Shown here one piece after another: positions 28,758 to 36,771 of a DNA stretch of 52,411 bases (the first letter of the stretch is position 1; the number at the start of each line of letters is the position of its first letter). Under the pieces are notes generated by a model, which searched no databases, was not told the DNA's origin, and saw only the letters and a list, made by a program, of their open reading frames with translations. The translations under genes and the position numbers were made by a program. Origin of the DNA: Vibrio anguillarum (GTDB lineage Bacteria; Pseudomonadota; Gammaproteobacteria; Enterobacterales; Vibrionaceae); contig NZ_JAHGUP010000095.1 of the NCBI RefSeq assembly GCF_001989995.2, positions 1 through 52,411 of the forward strand, given 5' to 3'.

Positions 28758-30149
28758 TTATTCTCTTAGCGCATTTTTTTGTGCACTGAGTATGGGCTTT
28801 AGTAGATAATCCATCACGGTTCGTTTACCCGTAATAATATCAACAGAGGCCGTCATTCCTGAGATGATAGGCAGGTTAGCATCATGCCCTAAGCTGGTTT
28901 GATTGGTCCTTACTCGGACTAAATAATAGCTTTTGCCTTCTTCATCTTGAGTTGTGTCGGCACTGATATGCTCAAGTGTCCCTTCCAAGCCGCCATATTT
29001 GGTGAAATCATAGGCGCTGAATTTTACGATGGCGGGCAACTCTGGTCTTAAGAAGGCGATGTCTTGTGGGGCAATTTGCGCTTCAACAAGCAAGGTATCC
29101 TCTGTTGGGACTACTTCAACAATATCCATACCGGGCTGGATAACACCGCCAACGGTGTTGACGTAAAGCGTCTTAATCGTTCCTGTCACAGGCGATAGCA
29201 CAACAGTGCGATTTACCTTATCTTCAAGCCCGACGGCTGATTCTGTGATTGCTGAAAGTCTATCTTGGGCTTCGTTCAGTTTGTCTTGCTGCTGTGAGCG
29301 AAACTTTTGAGCCGCATCAATACGGTTGAGCACCGCTTCGCGAATCGCTGATTTTAATACTGGGATGTTAAGCTCGCTGGTGGTCATTTCACGGCGAGTA
29401 TCGTTTACTTGGCGCTGTAGTTTCAGCAGCTCAATTCGTGGCACGACACCTTCGTCTGCTAAAGGTCTAGTGATCTCAAGCTCTTTATTCGCAAAATCAT
29501 AACTTTGGCGTAAATTTTTCACGCGCGCTTGTATTTCAACCAACTCTTGTAGTTTCTGTTTGACTTGTTGATCTAAAAGAGAAAGTTGGTTGCGTAAGTT
29601 ATTAAGATCTTGCCGGTAGGCGGCCCTTTGTCTATTAACTAAATCGGGTTGGTTGTCTGTTAACAGCGGTGGAAAGGCGAGTTTGTTATAGTCAATTTTG
29701 ACGCTATTTTGCCAGTTGTCATCATCAATTTCTTCGTTAATCATCACGCTAGTAATGGAAGCGGATAGCTGTAGAACACTGGCGGTAAGGTTAGCGACTT
29801 GTTGTTCACGTTCGCGGTAGTCTGAGCGGAAACGTGTGTCATCAATTAATAACAGTTGTTGGCCTTTTTGCACTCGTTCACCTTCGCGAACCAATATCTG
29901 TTTGACTAAGCCTCCTTCCAAGTTTTGAACCACTTGAACTTGCGATGACGGAACGACTTTGCCTTGTCCAACTGTCACTTTGTCGACCTGTGCCCATGAG
30001 GCCCAGACGATGGCTAAGAGAAAAAAACAGACCATAACCCAGAGCATCACGCGTGCACTGTTGGGCGTGTTCAGTAGCAGAGCCGCCGTTTTGTCGTCTA
30101 CGTACTCCAATTCTGTCGAAGAGAGTTTGTTATAACTCTTGTTGCTCAT
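28758..30149 (-). CDS. lapC: LapC-type membrane-fusion protein (HlyD family)
   Basis: 463 residues. A cytosolic tail of about 33 residues is followed by one membrane segment (about 34-53). A biotinyl-lipoyl half (VVQNLEGGLVKQILVREGE) comes next, then a long coiled-coil hairpin (about 105-300), the second lipoyl half (VVLSPVTGTIKTLYV) and a beta-barrel end with SGMTASVDIITGKRTV. It links the inner-membrane ABC exporter to an outer-membrane channel. It is the first gene of the operon, and its promoter lies in the gap before pdxH. Confidence 0.93.
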   Translation of the reverse strand: MSNKSYNKLSSTELEYVDDKTAALLLNTPNSARVMLWVMVCFFLLAIVWASWAQVDKVTVGQGKVVPSSQVQVVQNLEGGLVKQILVREGERVQKGQQLLLIDDTRFRSDYREREQQVANLTASVLQLSASITSVMINEEIDDDNWQNSVKIDYNKLAFPPLLTDNQPDLVNRQRAAYRQDLNNLRNQLSLLDQQVKQKLQELVEIQARVKNLRQSYDFANKELEITRPLADEGVVPRIELLKLQRQVNDTRREMTTSELNIPVLKSAIREAVLNRIDAAQKFRSQQQDKLNEAQDRLSAITESAVGLEDKVNRTVVLSPVTGTIKTLYVNTVGGVIQPGMDIVEVVPTEDTLLVEAQIAPQDIAFLRPELPAIVKFSAYDFTKYGGLEGTLEHISADTTQDEEGKSYYLVRVRTNQTSLGHDANLPIISGMTASVDIITGKRTVMDYLLKPILSAQKNALRE

Positions 30150-30211
30150 CGCTTATCCTTTGCGCCTAATCGTAGTGTATTTCCCTTTTCTACTTAAAGC
30201 TGTAGAGGGAG

Positions 30212-30240
30212 GCTACAACTGTAAGTTGTTTGGGTATAGT
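30212..30240 (+). repeat. Remnant of a dispersed Vibrio palindromic repeat
   Basis: GCTACAACTGTAAGTTGTTTGGGTATAG-type sequence: ACAACT and AGTTGT pair, followed by TTGGGTATA. The 18 bases AAGTTGTTTGGGTATAGT occur again at 48701-48718. Similar TATACCCAA-CAACTT repeats are common between genes in Vibrio; I assign it from memory, without a search. It lies in the lapC-pdxH gap. Confidence 0.45.
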
Positions 30241-30446
30241 TGCTTGATTTTATTACTTGTCTAGCAAAATGTTAAGGATTTGCCACTCATCATGAGATTA
30301 CTATTCACCATTTGAATTGATTGTACTTCCTATTGCGTACGTTCTACAGAGTTTAGCTGTGAATTACTGATTTTGTTGAACCTTAGCACTCTTGAGTTAT
30401 GACGATGATAGGCGCACAATCGTCAAAAATTTCATAAGGAGCAGAG

Positions 30447-31082
30447 ATGGAACTTTCAGACATCCGCCGCGAATACATAAAAGGCGGTTTAAGACGCAAA
30501 GATTTGCTTTCAAATCCCATTGAGCAGTTTAACCTTTGGCTGCAACAGGCCATTGATGCCGGTCTTACCGATCCCACAGCGATGACAGTGGCAACGGTTG
30601 ATGAAAATGGACAACCTTTCCAACGTATAGTGCTATTAAAAAATGTCGAAAAAGACAGTTTTGTTTTCTACACCAATTTAGGCAGTCGCAAAGCACAGCA
30701 TATTGAACACAACAATAAAGTCAGCTTGCACTTTCCTTGGCACCCATTAGAGAGACAAGTGCACATCACAGGAACGGCTGAAAAATTGTCGGCTTTTGAA
30801 AACATGAAATATTTTACTTCTCGTCCTAAAGATAGCCAAATTGCCGCGATAGCGAGCCGCCAGAGCAGCCGTATCTCAGCTCGTGGTATTTTGGAAGGTA
30901 AATACTTGGAGTTAAAAAAGAAATTTGAACAAGGTGAGATCCCAGTTCCGAGTTTTTGGGGAGGATATCGCGTTAAAGTTGAATCGATAGAATTTTGGCA
31001 AGGTGGTGAGCATCGTTTGCATGATCGCTTCTTGTTTACGCAACATGATCAACAATGGGACGCTGAACGTTTAGCACCATAA
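30447..31082 (+). CDS. pdxH: Pyridoxamine 5'-phosphate oxidase
   Basis: A 211-residue PdxH, close to the E. coli length. It oxidises pyridoxamine or pyridoxine 5'-phosphate to pyridoxal phosphate with FMN. Family signatures are seen in order: [73 protein letters not shown] and the C-terminal [15 protein letters not shown], which binds FMN and substrate. AAGGAGCAG lies before the ATG. It is divergent from lapC and convergent with vqmA. Confidence 0.96.
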   Translation: MELSDIRREYIKGGLRRKDLLSNPIEQFNLWLQQAIDAGLTDPTAMTVATVDENGQPFQRIVLLKNVEKDSFVFYTNLGSRKAQHIEHNNKVSLHFPWHPLERQVHITGTAEKLSAFENMKYFTSRPKDSQIAAIASRQSSRISARGILEGKYLELKKKFEQGEIPVPSFWGGYRVKVESIEFWQGGEHRLHDRFLFTQHDQQWDAERLAP

Positions 31083-31121
31083 GGCCTACTTGTTAAAAGT
31101 CAGTCGCAATGAATGCCTCAT

Positions 31122-31838
31122 TTATATGGGGCATTCACTATTGAGTACCACGGATAATTGCGTTTTGAGCAAGGTCTTGGGGATATTTGAGCCATAACCT
31201 TGGTCTAGAGCCATATCGATAAGTTGCTCTTTACTGTGGGCTGCAAATTTATGTCGCAATTTTGCTTCATAGCCTTCCACTGTTTTTATCGAAATCTTCA
31301 TCACCCGAGCAATGTGTTTGGGCTTTTTTCCGTAAAGCAGAAGAAAAAGAACTTCAGATTCTCTCGTGGTTAGGGGCTCGGAAATGGGCTCTAGAACACC
31401 TGTGGAATGCTGTGTGGTCGTTAAACCTGTTGCTCGGCATATCCAATGGCCTACTTCCAAAATAGCGGTATCAGTTAGCTCTTGCCCGAAAAAAATTGTA
31501 CCTTGAACCTCACCTTGTGCGTTGAACCATGGGGTTTTGGTGAAAATATGAGCGCGCCAAGAACCGTCAGCATAGGGGTGGATATCCAGCACTTTTAACG
31601 GTTTTTTTGTGGAGATTACACAGCGATCTTGTTGCTGGAATTCTGCGGCGCAAGCGGTTGTCGGGCTTGGCATTTCAAAGTCAGTTAATCCAATGCACTG
31701 TTTTGCATCACTAACACCAATTAATTTGCCATAAGCATTGTTTGCGTAAACAAAAACCGAATTAAGATCTTTGCAACCCCAATATCCCGGAAGCTGTTGA
31801 AACAATGAAATTTGTTCTGCGCTGAGGAAATTGACCAT
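31122..31838 (-). CDS. vqmA: VqmA, quorum-sensing receptor and regulator for DPO
   Basis: 238 residues. The PAS domain (about 1-125) has SLFQQLPGYWGCKDLNSVFVY and DFEMPSPTTACAAEFQQQD, which I recognise as VqmA. The LuxR-type helix-turn-helix has TTRESEVLFLLLYGKKPKHI and KISIKTVEGYEAKLR (about 165-215). In V. cholerae VqmA binds the autoinducer DPO (3,5-dimethylpyrazin-2-ol), activates vqmR and also meets the phage anti-repressor-like VqmA-Phage path. I chose the ATG at 31838, after AGGAGAA; the frame stays open for 60 more codons through vqmR. The gene lies behind vqmR on the same strand and may also be expressed by read-through. Confidence 0.95.
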   Translation of the reverse strand: MVNFLSAEQISLFQQLPGYWGCKDLNSVFVYANNAYGKLIGVSDAKQCIGLTDFEMPSPTTACAAEFQQQDRCVISTKKPLKVLDIHPYADGSWRAHIFTKTPWFNAQGEVQGTIFFGQELTDTAILEVGHWICRATGLTTTQHSTGVLEPISEPLTTRESEVLFLLLYGKKPKHIARVMKISIKTVEGYEAKLRHKFAAHSKEQLIDMALDQGYGSNIPKTLLKTQLSVVLNSECPI

Positions 31839-31915
31839 AGCGGGTTCTCCTAACAATGATATTGATATAATACCAATGGCATGGCGGGTTGTAATCCATA
31901 GCGGCATTTGAACAT

Positions 31916-31944
31916 AAAAAAAGCCAGCCTGAAGAAGGGCTGGC
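31916..31944 (-). terminator. Terminator of vqmR
   Basis: On the minus strand GCCAGCC, loop TTCTTCA, then GGCTGGC and a run of seven T. Read-through would enter vqmA 78 bases on. Confidence 0.92.
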
Positions 31945-32055
31945 ATAAATACAAGAATTGCTTCTTGTCGACGAGTAGAAGAGGTTCTATGAATGCTGCG
32001 AGGGTGTTGCAAATTCATAGGGATACCACATGGATATCAAATATCAAACGTGTTT
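31916..32055 (-). ncRNA. vqmR: VqmR small regulatory RNA (5' end approximate)
   Basis: A stretch of about 140 bases between a VqmA-box-like palindrome and an intrinsic terminator, on the vqmA strand and directly upstream of vqmA. This is the known position and size of V. cholerae VqmR, an Hfq-dependent RNA that lowers biofilm activator vpsT and other targets. The 3' end is set by the terminator at 31916. The 5' end is my estimate from the usual length. A second palindrome (32041-32060, arms ATATCAAAC and GTTTGATAT) lies at the expected promoter or 5' end. Confidence 0.88.
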
Positions 32056-32090
32056 GATATTCAACACCACTTTAGACGACGAGAGTGCAA

Positions 32091-32120
32091 TAACAAAGGG
32101 GGGAATTCCCCCCTTTGTTA
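32091..32120. promoter_or_regulatory. VqmA-box: 30-bp perfect palindrome upstream of vqmR
   Basis: Arms TAACAAAGGGGGG and CCCCCCTTTGTTA around AATT. The inner AGGGGGG/CCCCCCT matches the known VqmA operator of V. cholerae vqmR. It lies about 36-65 bases upstream of the estimated vqmR start, fitting an activator site. It also sits 29 bases after the stop of the gene at 32149. Confidence 0.85.
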
Positions 32121-32148
32121 TATAAATGGTTGGGCTAGTTCAGCTTAC

Positions 32149-33969
32149 CTAAAGTTCCCTAATGACCCTGAAGCCAACATAATTTGCCGAAGTAGCAGGA
32201 GCAATAAACAAATTACCATAAGCCGCCGCCGTTGCAGGGGAGAAGCTCCATGCTCCACCTTTTGCTTGACCTCTTGAGTCATTTGTCCATTCCCACACGT
32301 TACCGACAACATCATAAAGGCCTAGGCCATTGGGAGCGAAAGACTTCACAGGAGAGGTGCTTTTATTTGACCAAGGTGTACCACTCCAGCCAGTATTCGC
32401 TTTCCCAGTTCCGAAATCATCTCCCCACCAATAGTCTGTTTGTGTACCAGCGCGAGCGGCAATTTCCCACTCTTCTTCAGTCGGCAAACGGTATTTATAG
32501 CCAGTTTCCTTACTTAGCCAGCGAGTATAGGCCTTCGCATCATTTTGGCTAATACACACCACTGGCGAGTTGCTCAACTGCTTAAAACCAGGGTCGCGCC
32601 AATAGCTACCTGCAATCGGGGTAATTTCAGATTCGGCGACTGCTGTGCACAGTTTTTGTAGCTCAGCATCAGTTTGGTAGGTGGTTTGGTTCACAAAGGT
32701 TTCAAATTGACCCACAGTTACGGGGGTTGAACCAATTGCGAAAGCATGATCAAGGAAAACTTGTTTCGATGCGTGCTCGCCAATCAAATATTCGCCTGAG
32801 ATCAAAGTGACTAACTCAGGAGCTTTAATATCCCCTTTGAGGGAATCAGCAAATTTATGTCCAGGTTTAAGTAGGTTGTCTTTTTCTCGTAGGTTCGCTC
32901 TTAATGTATGATCTGAGGTAATTTTCAGCTCTTGATTAAATGAGTAATACCCTTCTTTCTCAATCGTAATCATGTGCGGTCCCACTGGAAGCATCACTTC
33001 GACGGGAGTACTGCCATAGTTCACATTATCGATAGAGACTTTATCACTGTATTGGTTCGAGCGAATCGATAGGGTAACCCAAGCAATTTCTTTCTGTTTT
33101 TCTGTATTGGCTGAGTATTCGCCTGGGGCGAAACAGTATTGTGATTCGACATTCAGCAACCGACATGGTGTGTTTTCATCCGGTCTTGCATCAAGCTGAA
33201 CATCTAGTACGGCTTTGTACTTATTGCCATTGTAGAAACCTGAATCTACGGTTTTATGGCGCAGTACATGAATATTAAAAGAGACATTGGCCAGATGTTG
33301 TTGGACGAGCTTGGCCTCACTTGTGGCCTCTATTAACTTGGTTTGATACTGGTTTACCGCTTTCTGGAGCGCTAAGTCAGTGGTCTGTTTCGAGCATTGA
33401 GCCAATGTCATATCGGCACTACAAGCGTTAGTAAAGCTAACTTTCTCGGTGCTACTCTGTTTGAGTTCATCTCTTAAGCGCTCAACTCGCGCGCGTAATT
33501 TATGCTGTTCTAGCTCATTGATATTTTTGCTGACCGTGTTCTGCTCGGCCCTTTTTTGTGCCAGCAGTGCTTCTGACTCTTGGCGTTTTTGCTCAACTTC
33601 TAAACGGTTTTTTTGATTCTGCTTTACATTAGCCCAAGCTGCTTGGTAGGCATTTTGTGAAGGCATGATGTCCAGTTCAGGATCATCAATCATTTTCATG
33701 TAATCGCGTTCTAAGTCAGTTTTTGCTTTTGCAAGTGCCTTATCAAAGAGTTGGGCTTGCTTTGTTAGCCTGTCTAACTCACTGTTGTGGTTGTTCACAA
33801 CCACTTGTTGTTCATGGGTGGCCTTCTGGGCTGCCTGTAATTCGGACTGTTTAGTAAACAACGCATCATCAATGGCAATTACTGAGGAAGGCGTTCCTTC
33901 TGCCATCGTCGATGTTGCCACTAAGCAAGGCGAAAGTGCTAATAAGAGAGCGGGTAAACCTTGTCGCAT
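32149..33969 (-). CDS. Exported coiled-coil, PEGA and sulfatase-modifying-factor-like protein
   Basis: 606 residues with a signal peptide (about 23 residues, ends STMAEG). A long charged coiled coil covers about 35-170. A Cys-containing region follows, then a PEGA domain near 310-360 (NYGSTPVEVMLPVGPHMITI, EKEGYYSF). The FGE/SUMF1 domain fills 385-606: STPVTVGQFETFVN, YRLPTEEEWEIAARAG, YDVVGNVWEWTNDSR and YVGFRVIREL. Many bacterial SUMF1-like domains are not sulfatase-modifying enzymes and serve as binding modules; I do not see the two-Cys active site of true FGE clearly. Its paralogue lies just upstream. The likely place is the periplasm. Confidence 0.85.
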   Translation of the reverse strand: MRQGLPALLLALSPCLVATSTMAEGTPSSVIAIDDALFTKQSELQAAQKATHEQQVVVNNHNSELDRLTKQAQLFDKALAKAKTDLERDYMKMIDDPELDIMPSQNAYQAAWANVKQNQKNRLEVEQKRQESEALLAQKRAEQNTVSKNINELEQHKLRARVERLRDELKQSSTEKVSFTNACSADMTLAQCSKQTTDLALQKAVNQYQTKLIEATSEAKLVQQHLANVSFNIHVLRHKTVDSGFYNGNKYKAVLDVQLDARPDENTPCRLLNVESQYCFAPGEYSANTEKQKEIAWVTLSIRSNQYSDKVSIDNVNYGSTPVEVMLPVGPHMITIEKEGYYSFNQELKITSDHTLRANLREKDNLLKPGHKFADSLKGDIKAPELVTLISGEYLIGEHASKQVFLDHAFAIGSTPVTVGQFETFVNQTTYQTDAELQKLCTAVAESEITPIAGSYWRDPGFKQLSNSPVVCISQNDAKAYTRWLSKETGYKYRLPTEEEWEIAARAGTQTDYWWGDDFGTGKANTGWSGTPWSNKSTSPVKSFAPNGLGLYDVVGNVWEWTNDSRGQAKGGAWSFSPATAAAYGNLFIAPATSANYVGFRVIREL

Positions 33970-34125
33970 TATTATCTACTTCAGTTAAGTTATTAGTTCA
34001 TTGTGTCTATTCTAAACGAAAACACCATTTTGTCTGAAGTCATCTTTCAATAACTTAATGACAAAATGGCGTTTTAACCGCATCTTTGTGAATTACGACA
34101 GAAAAACAGAGTTTTTTTGAGGTAA

Positions 34126-35229
34126 TTAACCCTCTTTATTCGGTCTTAGCTTTATCCAAACCGTATCATTGCCGTTAATTGTTAATACCCGGTTGTAGGT
34201 TTCGTAGCCATCTTTAGAGACGGTAACTTGGTGGCGGCCATTGGGCAAAACAATCTCAACAGGTGTACTGCCGTAGTTAATACCGTTGATGGTTACGGCA
34301 TCGTTGTATTGATCCGACCTTACGGTCACATTTGCCCACTGTTTGTCATTTTTTTGCGTACCTTCAGACACGCCGCCTTTCAAACAGTATCGAGTTGACA
34401 CGTTAAGCAGTTTACACGCAGCCACCGCTTCTGGTTTCGCTTGAAGCTGAGCTTGCATTTGGGTGAAGTATTCGTTGTTGCCTTCAAAACCACTGCGAAT
34501 AATTTGGCTATCTTGTACATGGATATTAAGTTCCACGCCTTTCAGGTTTTGCTTGGCAATGACCGATTCGGTTAGGTCATCAAGCAACTTGGCCCGAAAC
34601 GTTTTTACCGCTTTTTGTTTGGTAAGGTGCTGTCCCTGATTTGAACACTCACCGAGTGTCATTGTCGTTGAACAGGTGGTTTTATAGCCAGTTTCAAGAA
34701 CACTACTTTCACGCAGTTCGGCTTCGAGACGTTTGACCCTAGCTTCAATACGCGACTCTTCGAGATTCGCATACTCATTACTGAGACGAGCTTGCTTCTG
34801 TTTGATTTGAGACAAGCGCATTTCAACTTCGGTCATCGCTTGATTATTCTCAAGGCCTTCAGCTTGGTTCTGCTTCACTGATGCCCATGTTTCTTGGTAC
34901 TTCTTTTGAAACGAGGCTAAATCTGTGTCTGGATCATCTAAAAGACGGCTATATTGTTTGTCCAAAGCAGACTTGGCTCGATTGCGTTTAGCATCAAGTT
35001 CTTCACTTTCTCGTTTAATACGAACATGTTCATTTTTAAGTTGTTGAAGCTTGGCTCCCTCTGCTTCGTATTCTGCAGAAATCGCGTCGATTTCCGTCTG
35101 TTTAGTAGTCATTTTTTCATCGATAGCGGTGACAGGATCTACCTGAATAACTTCTTCCGCGTACACCGATGCAGATACCCAAAAAGGGCTTAGCGCAAGC
35201 AATAGCGCTGGGATGCGACGTGTGATCAT
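34126..35229 (-). CDS. Exported coiled-coil and PEGA protein, paralogue of its neighbour
   Basis: 367 residues with a signal peptide (MITRRIPALLLALSPFW to about residue 24). A coiled coil covers about 30-165, a Cys-containing linker follows (YKTTCSTTMTLGECSNQ), and a PEGA domain ends the protein (NYGSTPVEIVLPNGRHQVTV, SKDGYETYNRVL). The design and wording match the first 375 residues of the gene at 32149-33969, but the SUMF1-like part is missing. I chose the ATG at 35229 since the signal peptide starts there; the frame is open 30 codons further. PEGA proteins often bind surface polymers; no function is known for this pair. Confidence 0.82.
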   Translation of the reverse strand: MITRRIPALLLALSPFWVSASVYAEEVIQVDPVTAIDEKMTTKQTEIDAISAEYEAEGAKLQQLKNEHVRIKRESEELDAKRNRAKSALDKQYSRLLDDPDTDLASFQKKYQETWASVKQNQAEGLENNQAMTEVEMRLSQIKQKQARLSNEYANLEESRIEARVKRLEAELRESSVLETGYKTTCSTTMTLGECSNQGQHLTKQKAVKTFRAKLLDDLTESVIAKQNLKGVELNIHVQDSQIIRSGFEGNNEYFTQMQAQLQAKPEAVAACKLLNVSTRYCLKGGVSEGTQKNDKQWANVTVRSDQYNDAVTINGINYGSTPVEIVLPNGRHQVTVSKDGYETYNRVLTINGNDTVWIKLRPNKEG

Positions 35230-35655
35230 AGGTCCCTGCAACAAATTAACGTTTAACCACAAAAGTGGGAAAGACAAACTTTTGACAGCTTTAATGGATA
35301 AGCTGTATTCATAATGCAAAATTTATTCCGAACAATAGCAAAATTCACTTAAATCTATTACTAGGTGACTGATTTTGTAAATTTTATAATTGTGCATCTT
35401 CATTTTGAGCCTAATAGCGAAATATGCAAGTCTCTATTTTCGATCTATTTAGGGGTTTTGGGATTGAACACACATTGACCGTAATTTATGTGCACTTGAT
35501 CATTGTTCCGTTTTGAAAAATCGATCTCATTTCACCCCTAAACTTAAGCTTCATATGCACTTTGATGTTTAATTTTTAAAAAAATACAGCTTTGTTTTCG
35601 CTCCTGATAGTTTTGTTATAACATCAGCTTCTAACCTCAACCATGATGCAGCAAT
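35230..35655. other. Intergenic region between divergent genes
   Basis: It contains the promoters of the PEGA gene (left) and the AraC gene (right), and one 39-mer-like RctB site at 35479-35510. No ORF or terminator is seen. Confidence 0.55.
35479..35510 (+). promoter_or_regulatory. Ori2-distal 39-mer-like RctB site
   Basis: A 32-base core that starts CCGTAATTTATG and ends TTGATCATTGTTCCG, with the same length and ends as the site at 4238 before parA, plus an internal iteron-like TTGATCATT as at 3981 and 4051. It is 32 kb from the iteron array and lies in a non-coding gap. V. cholerae is known to have RctB sites away from ori2 that restrain initiation. Confidence 0.6.
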
Positions 35656-36480
35656 ATGAGTGACTTTTCTTCGGCTAAGCTATCTAACTATCAACAAAAT
35701 GACAAAGTTTTGTCGCCTAGGCCGGCAGAGTTAGTGACATTACCCTCGTACATGGAGTGTCATGATCATAGTTATACCCAAGTCGTTATCGGATTAAAAG
35801 GCCAAGCTGAGTTTGAAGTACAGGGTGTAGGCAATTTGGTGGGGCCGGGGCAAGGTTGTGTCGTTACCTCTGGAACTGGCCATGCGTTTGGTGGTGTCGT
35901 TGGGCAGTCGGATATTTTAGTGCTTAATCTTCCAATCTCCTGTGGAGATGACCCTTTGCTTTTACAAAAAATGAATGAGTTGTCGAATGCGGATATTTAC
36001 TTTCAGCTGGATGGGCAAATCCAAAAGCTGATCCAATTGCTAGTTAAAGAGATGCAATCGAGCCCTGATGATTTACTGTTGAGCCGTGCCTGCAATGACA
36101 CCGTTATGGCATTACTGCAACGCCATATTTCTGTATTTGAAACGCATCGCAAAGAGTCTCGTTTTGATCTTGAAGCGATTGATCGTTATATCGATCTGCA
36201 CCTTGGTCGTAAAATTTCAGTAGCTCAATTAGCGGGCCGCGTTTATTTAGGTGAAAGCCAATTTCATATGTTGTTCAAAGAGCAAATGGGGATCACGCCT
36301 CATCAATATTTGTTAGGTAAACGAATTGATATGGCAAAAGATTTGATTGAGCAAGGTTGTTTGAGTTTTGGTCAAATTGCGGAATTAACGGGCTTTTCTG
36401 GACAAAGTACCTTCACTCATTCATTTACTCGCTTGCAAGGTATTTCTCCATCGCAATACCGAAAATTGTGTCGTCGCTAA
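35656..36480 (+). CDS. AraC-family regulator with cupin domain, probably of proline use
   Basis: 274 residues. The N-terminal cupin covers about 15-110 (MECHDHSYTQVVIGLKGQAE, GPGQGCVVTSGTGHAF). The C-terminal AraC helix-turn-helix pair covers about 170-270 (VAQLAGRVYLGESQFHMLFK, ITPHQYLLGKRIDMAKDLI and the second recognition segment SGQSTFTHSFTRLQGISPSQYRK). It lies 290 bases before putA on the same strand. As the PutA here lacks its own repressor domain, this protein is a good candidate for the put regulator; two direct repeats 21 bp apart stand before putA. This link is inferred. Confidence 0.88.
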   Translation: MSDFSSAKLSNYQQNDKVLSPRPAELVTLPSYMECHDHSYTQVVIGLKGQAEFEVQGVGNLVGPGQGCVVTSGTGHAFGGVVGQSDILVLNLPISCGDDPLLLQKMNELSNADIYFQLDGQIQKLIQLLVKEMQSSPDDLLLSRACNDTVMALLQRHISVFETHRKESRFDLEAIDRYIDLHLGRKISVAQLAGRVYLGESQFHMLFKEQMGITPHQYLLGKRIDMAKDLIEQGCLSFGQIAELTGFSGQSTFTHSFTRLQGISPSQYRKLCRR

Positions 36481-36656
36481 TTCTTTATATCCCTGCCTCT
36501 TTTTTGTTTGTAATTCCCACATCATTTTTATATTGCTTGCCTTGAACTATCGGCAACACGTGCACCTTTGGTTAAATTTTGGAAACAATGTTGCTATTTT
36601 CTGCTTTGTGCATGATGTCAATTGATGTGATTGTGTTTTTATTTTGTTAATAGCCA

Positions 36657-36690
36657 GAGTTTTTGGCAAAAAACTCGGAGTTTTTGACAA
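36657..36690 (+). promoter_or_regulatory. Candidate AraC-type operator before putA
   Basis: GAGTTTTTGGCAA (36657) and GAGTTTTTGACAA (36678) are direct repeats with 21 bp between starts, the spacing of AraC-family half-sites. The first copy also pairs with AAAAACTC (36669-36676). A small CCCGA/TCGGG hairpin follows at 36736-36752 in the leader. Confidence 0.6.
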
Positions 36691-36771
36691 GTATTCTTCT
36701 CGCGCTCAAAATACACTGCCAGCCATTGCAGGAAACCCGACCTTTTTCGGGAGTGAGATTGAGGAAAACGC

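Noticed and set aside
31839..32018. Longer VqmA start
   Set aside because: The upstream codons cover the vqmR terminator, and AGGAGAA marks the ATG at 31838. Kept only as a finding.
35761..35768. ATGATCAT in the araC gene as an iteron
   Set aside because: It encodes the conserved His-Asp-His of the cupin and lacks the extended iteron flank.
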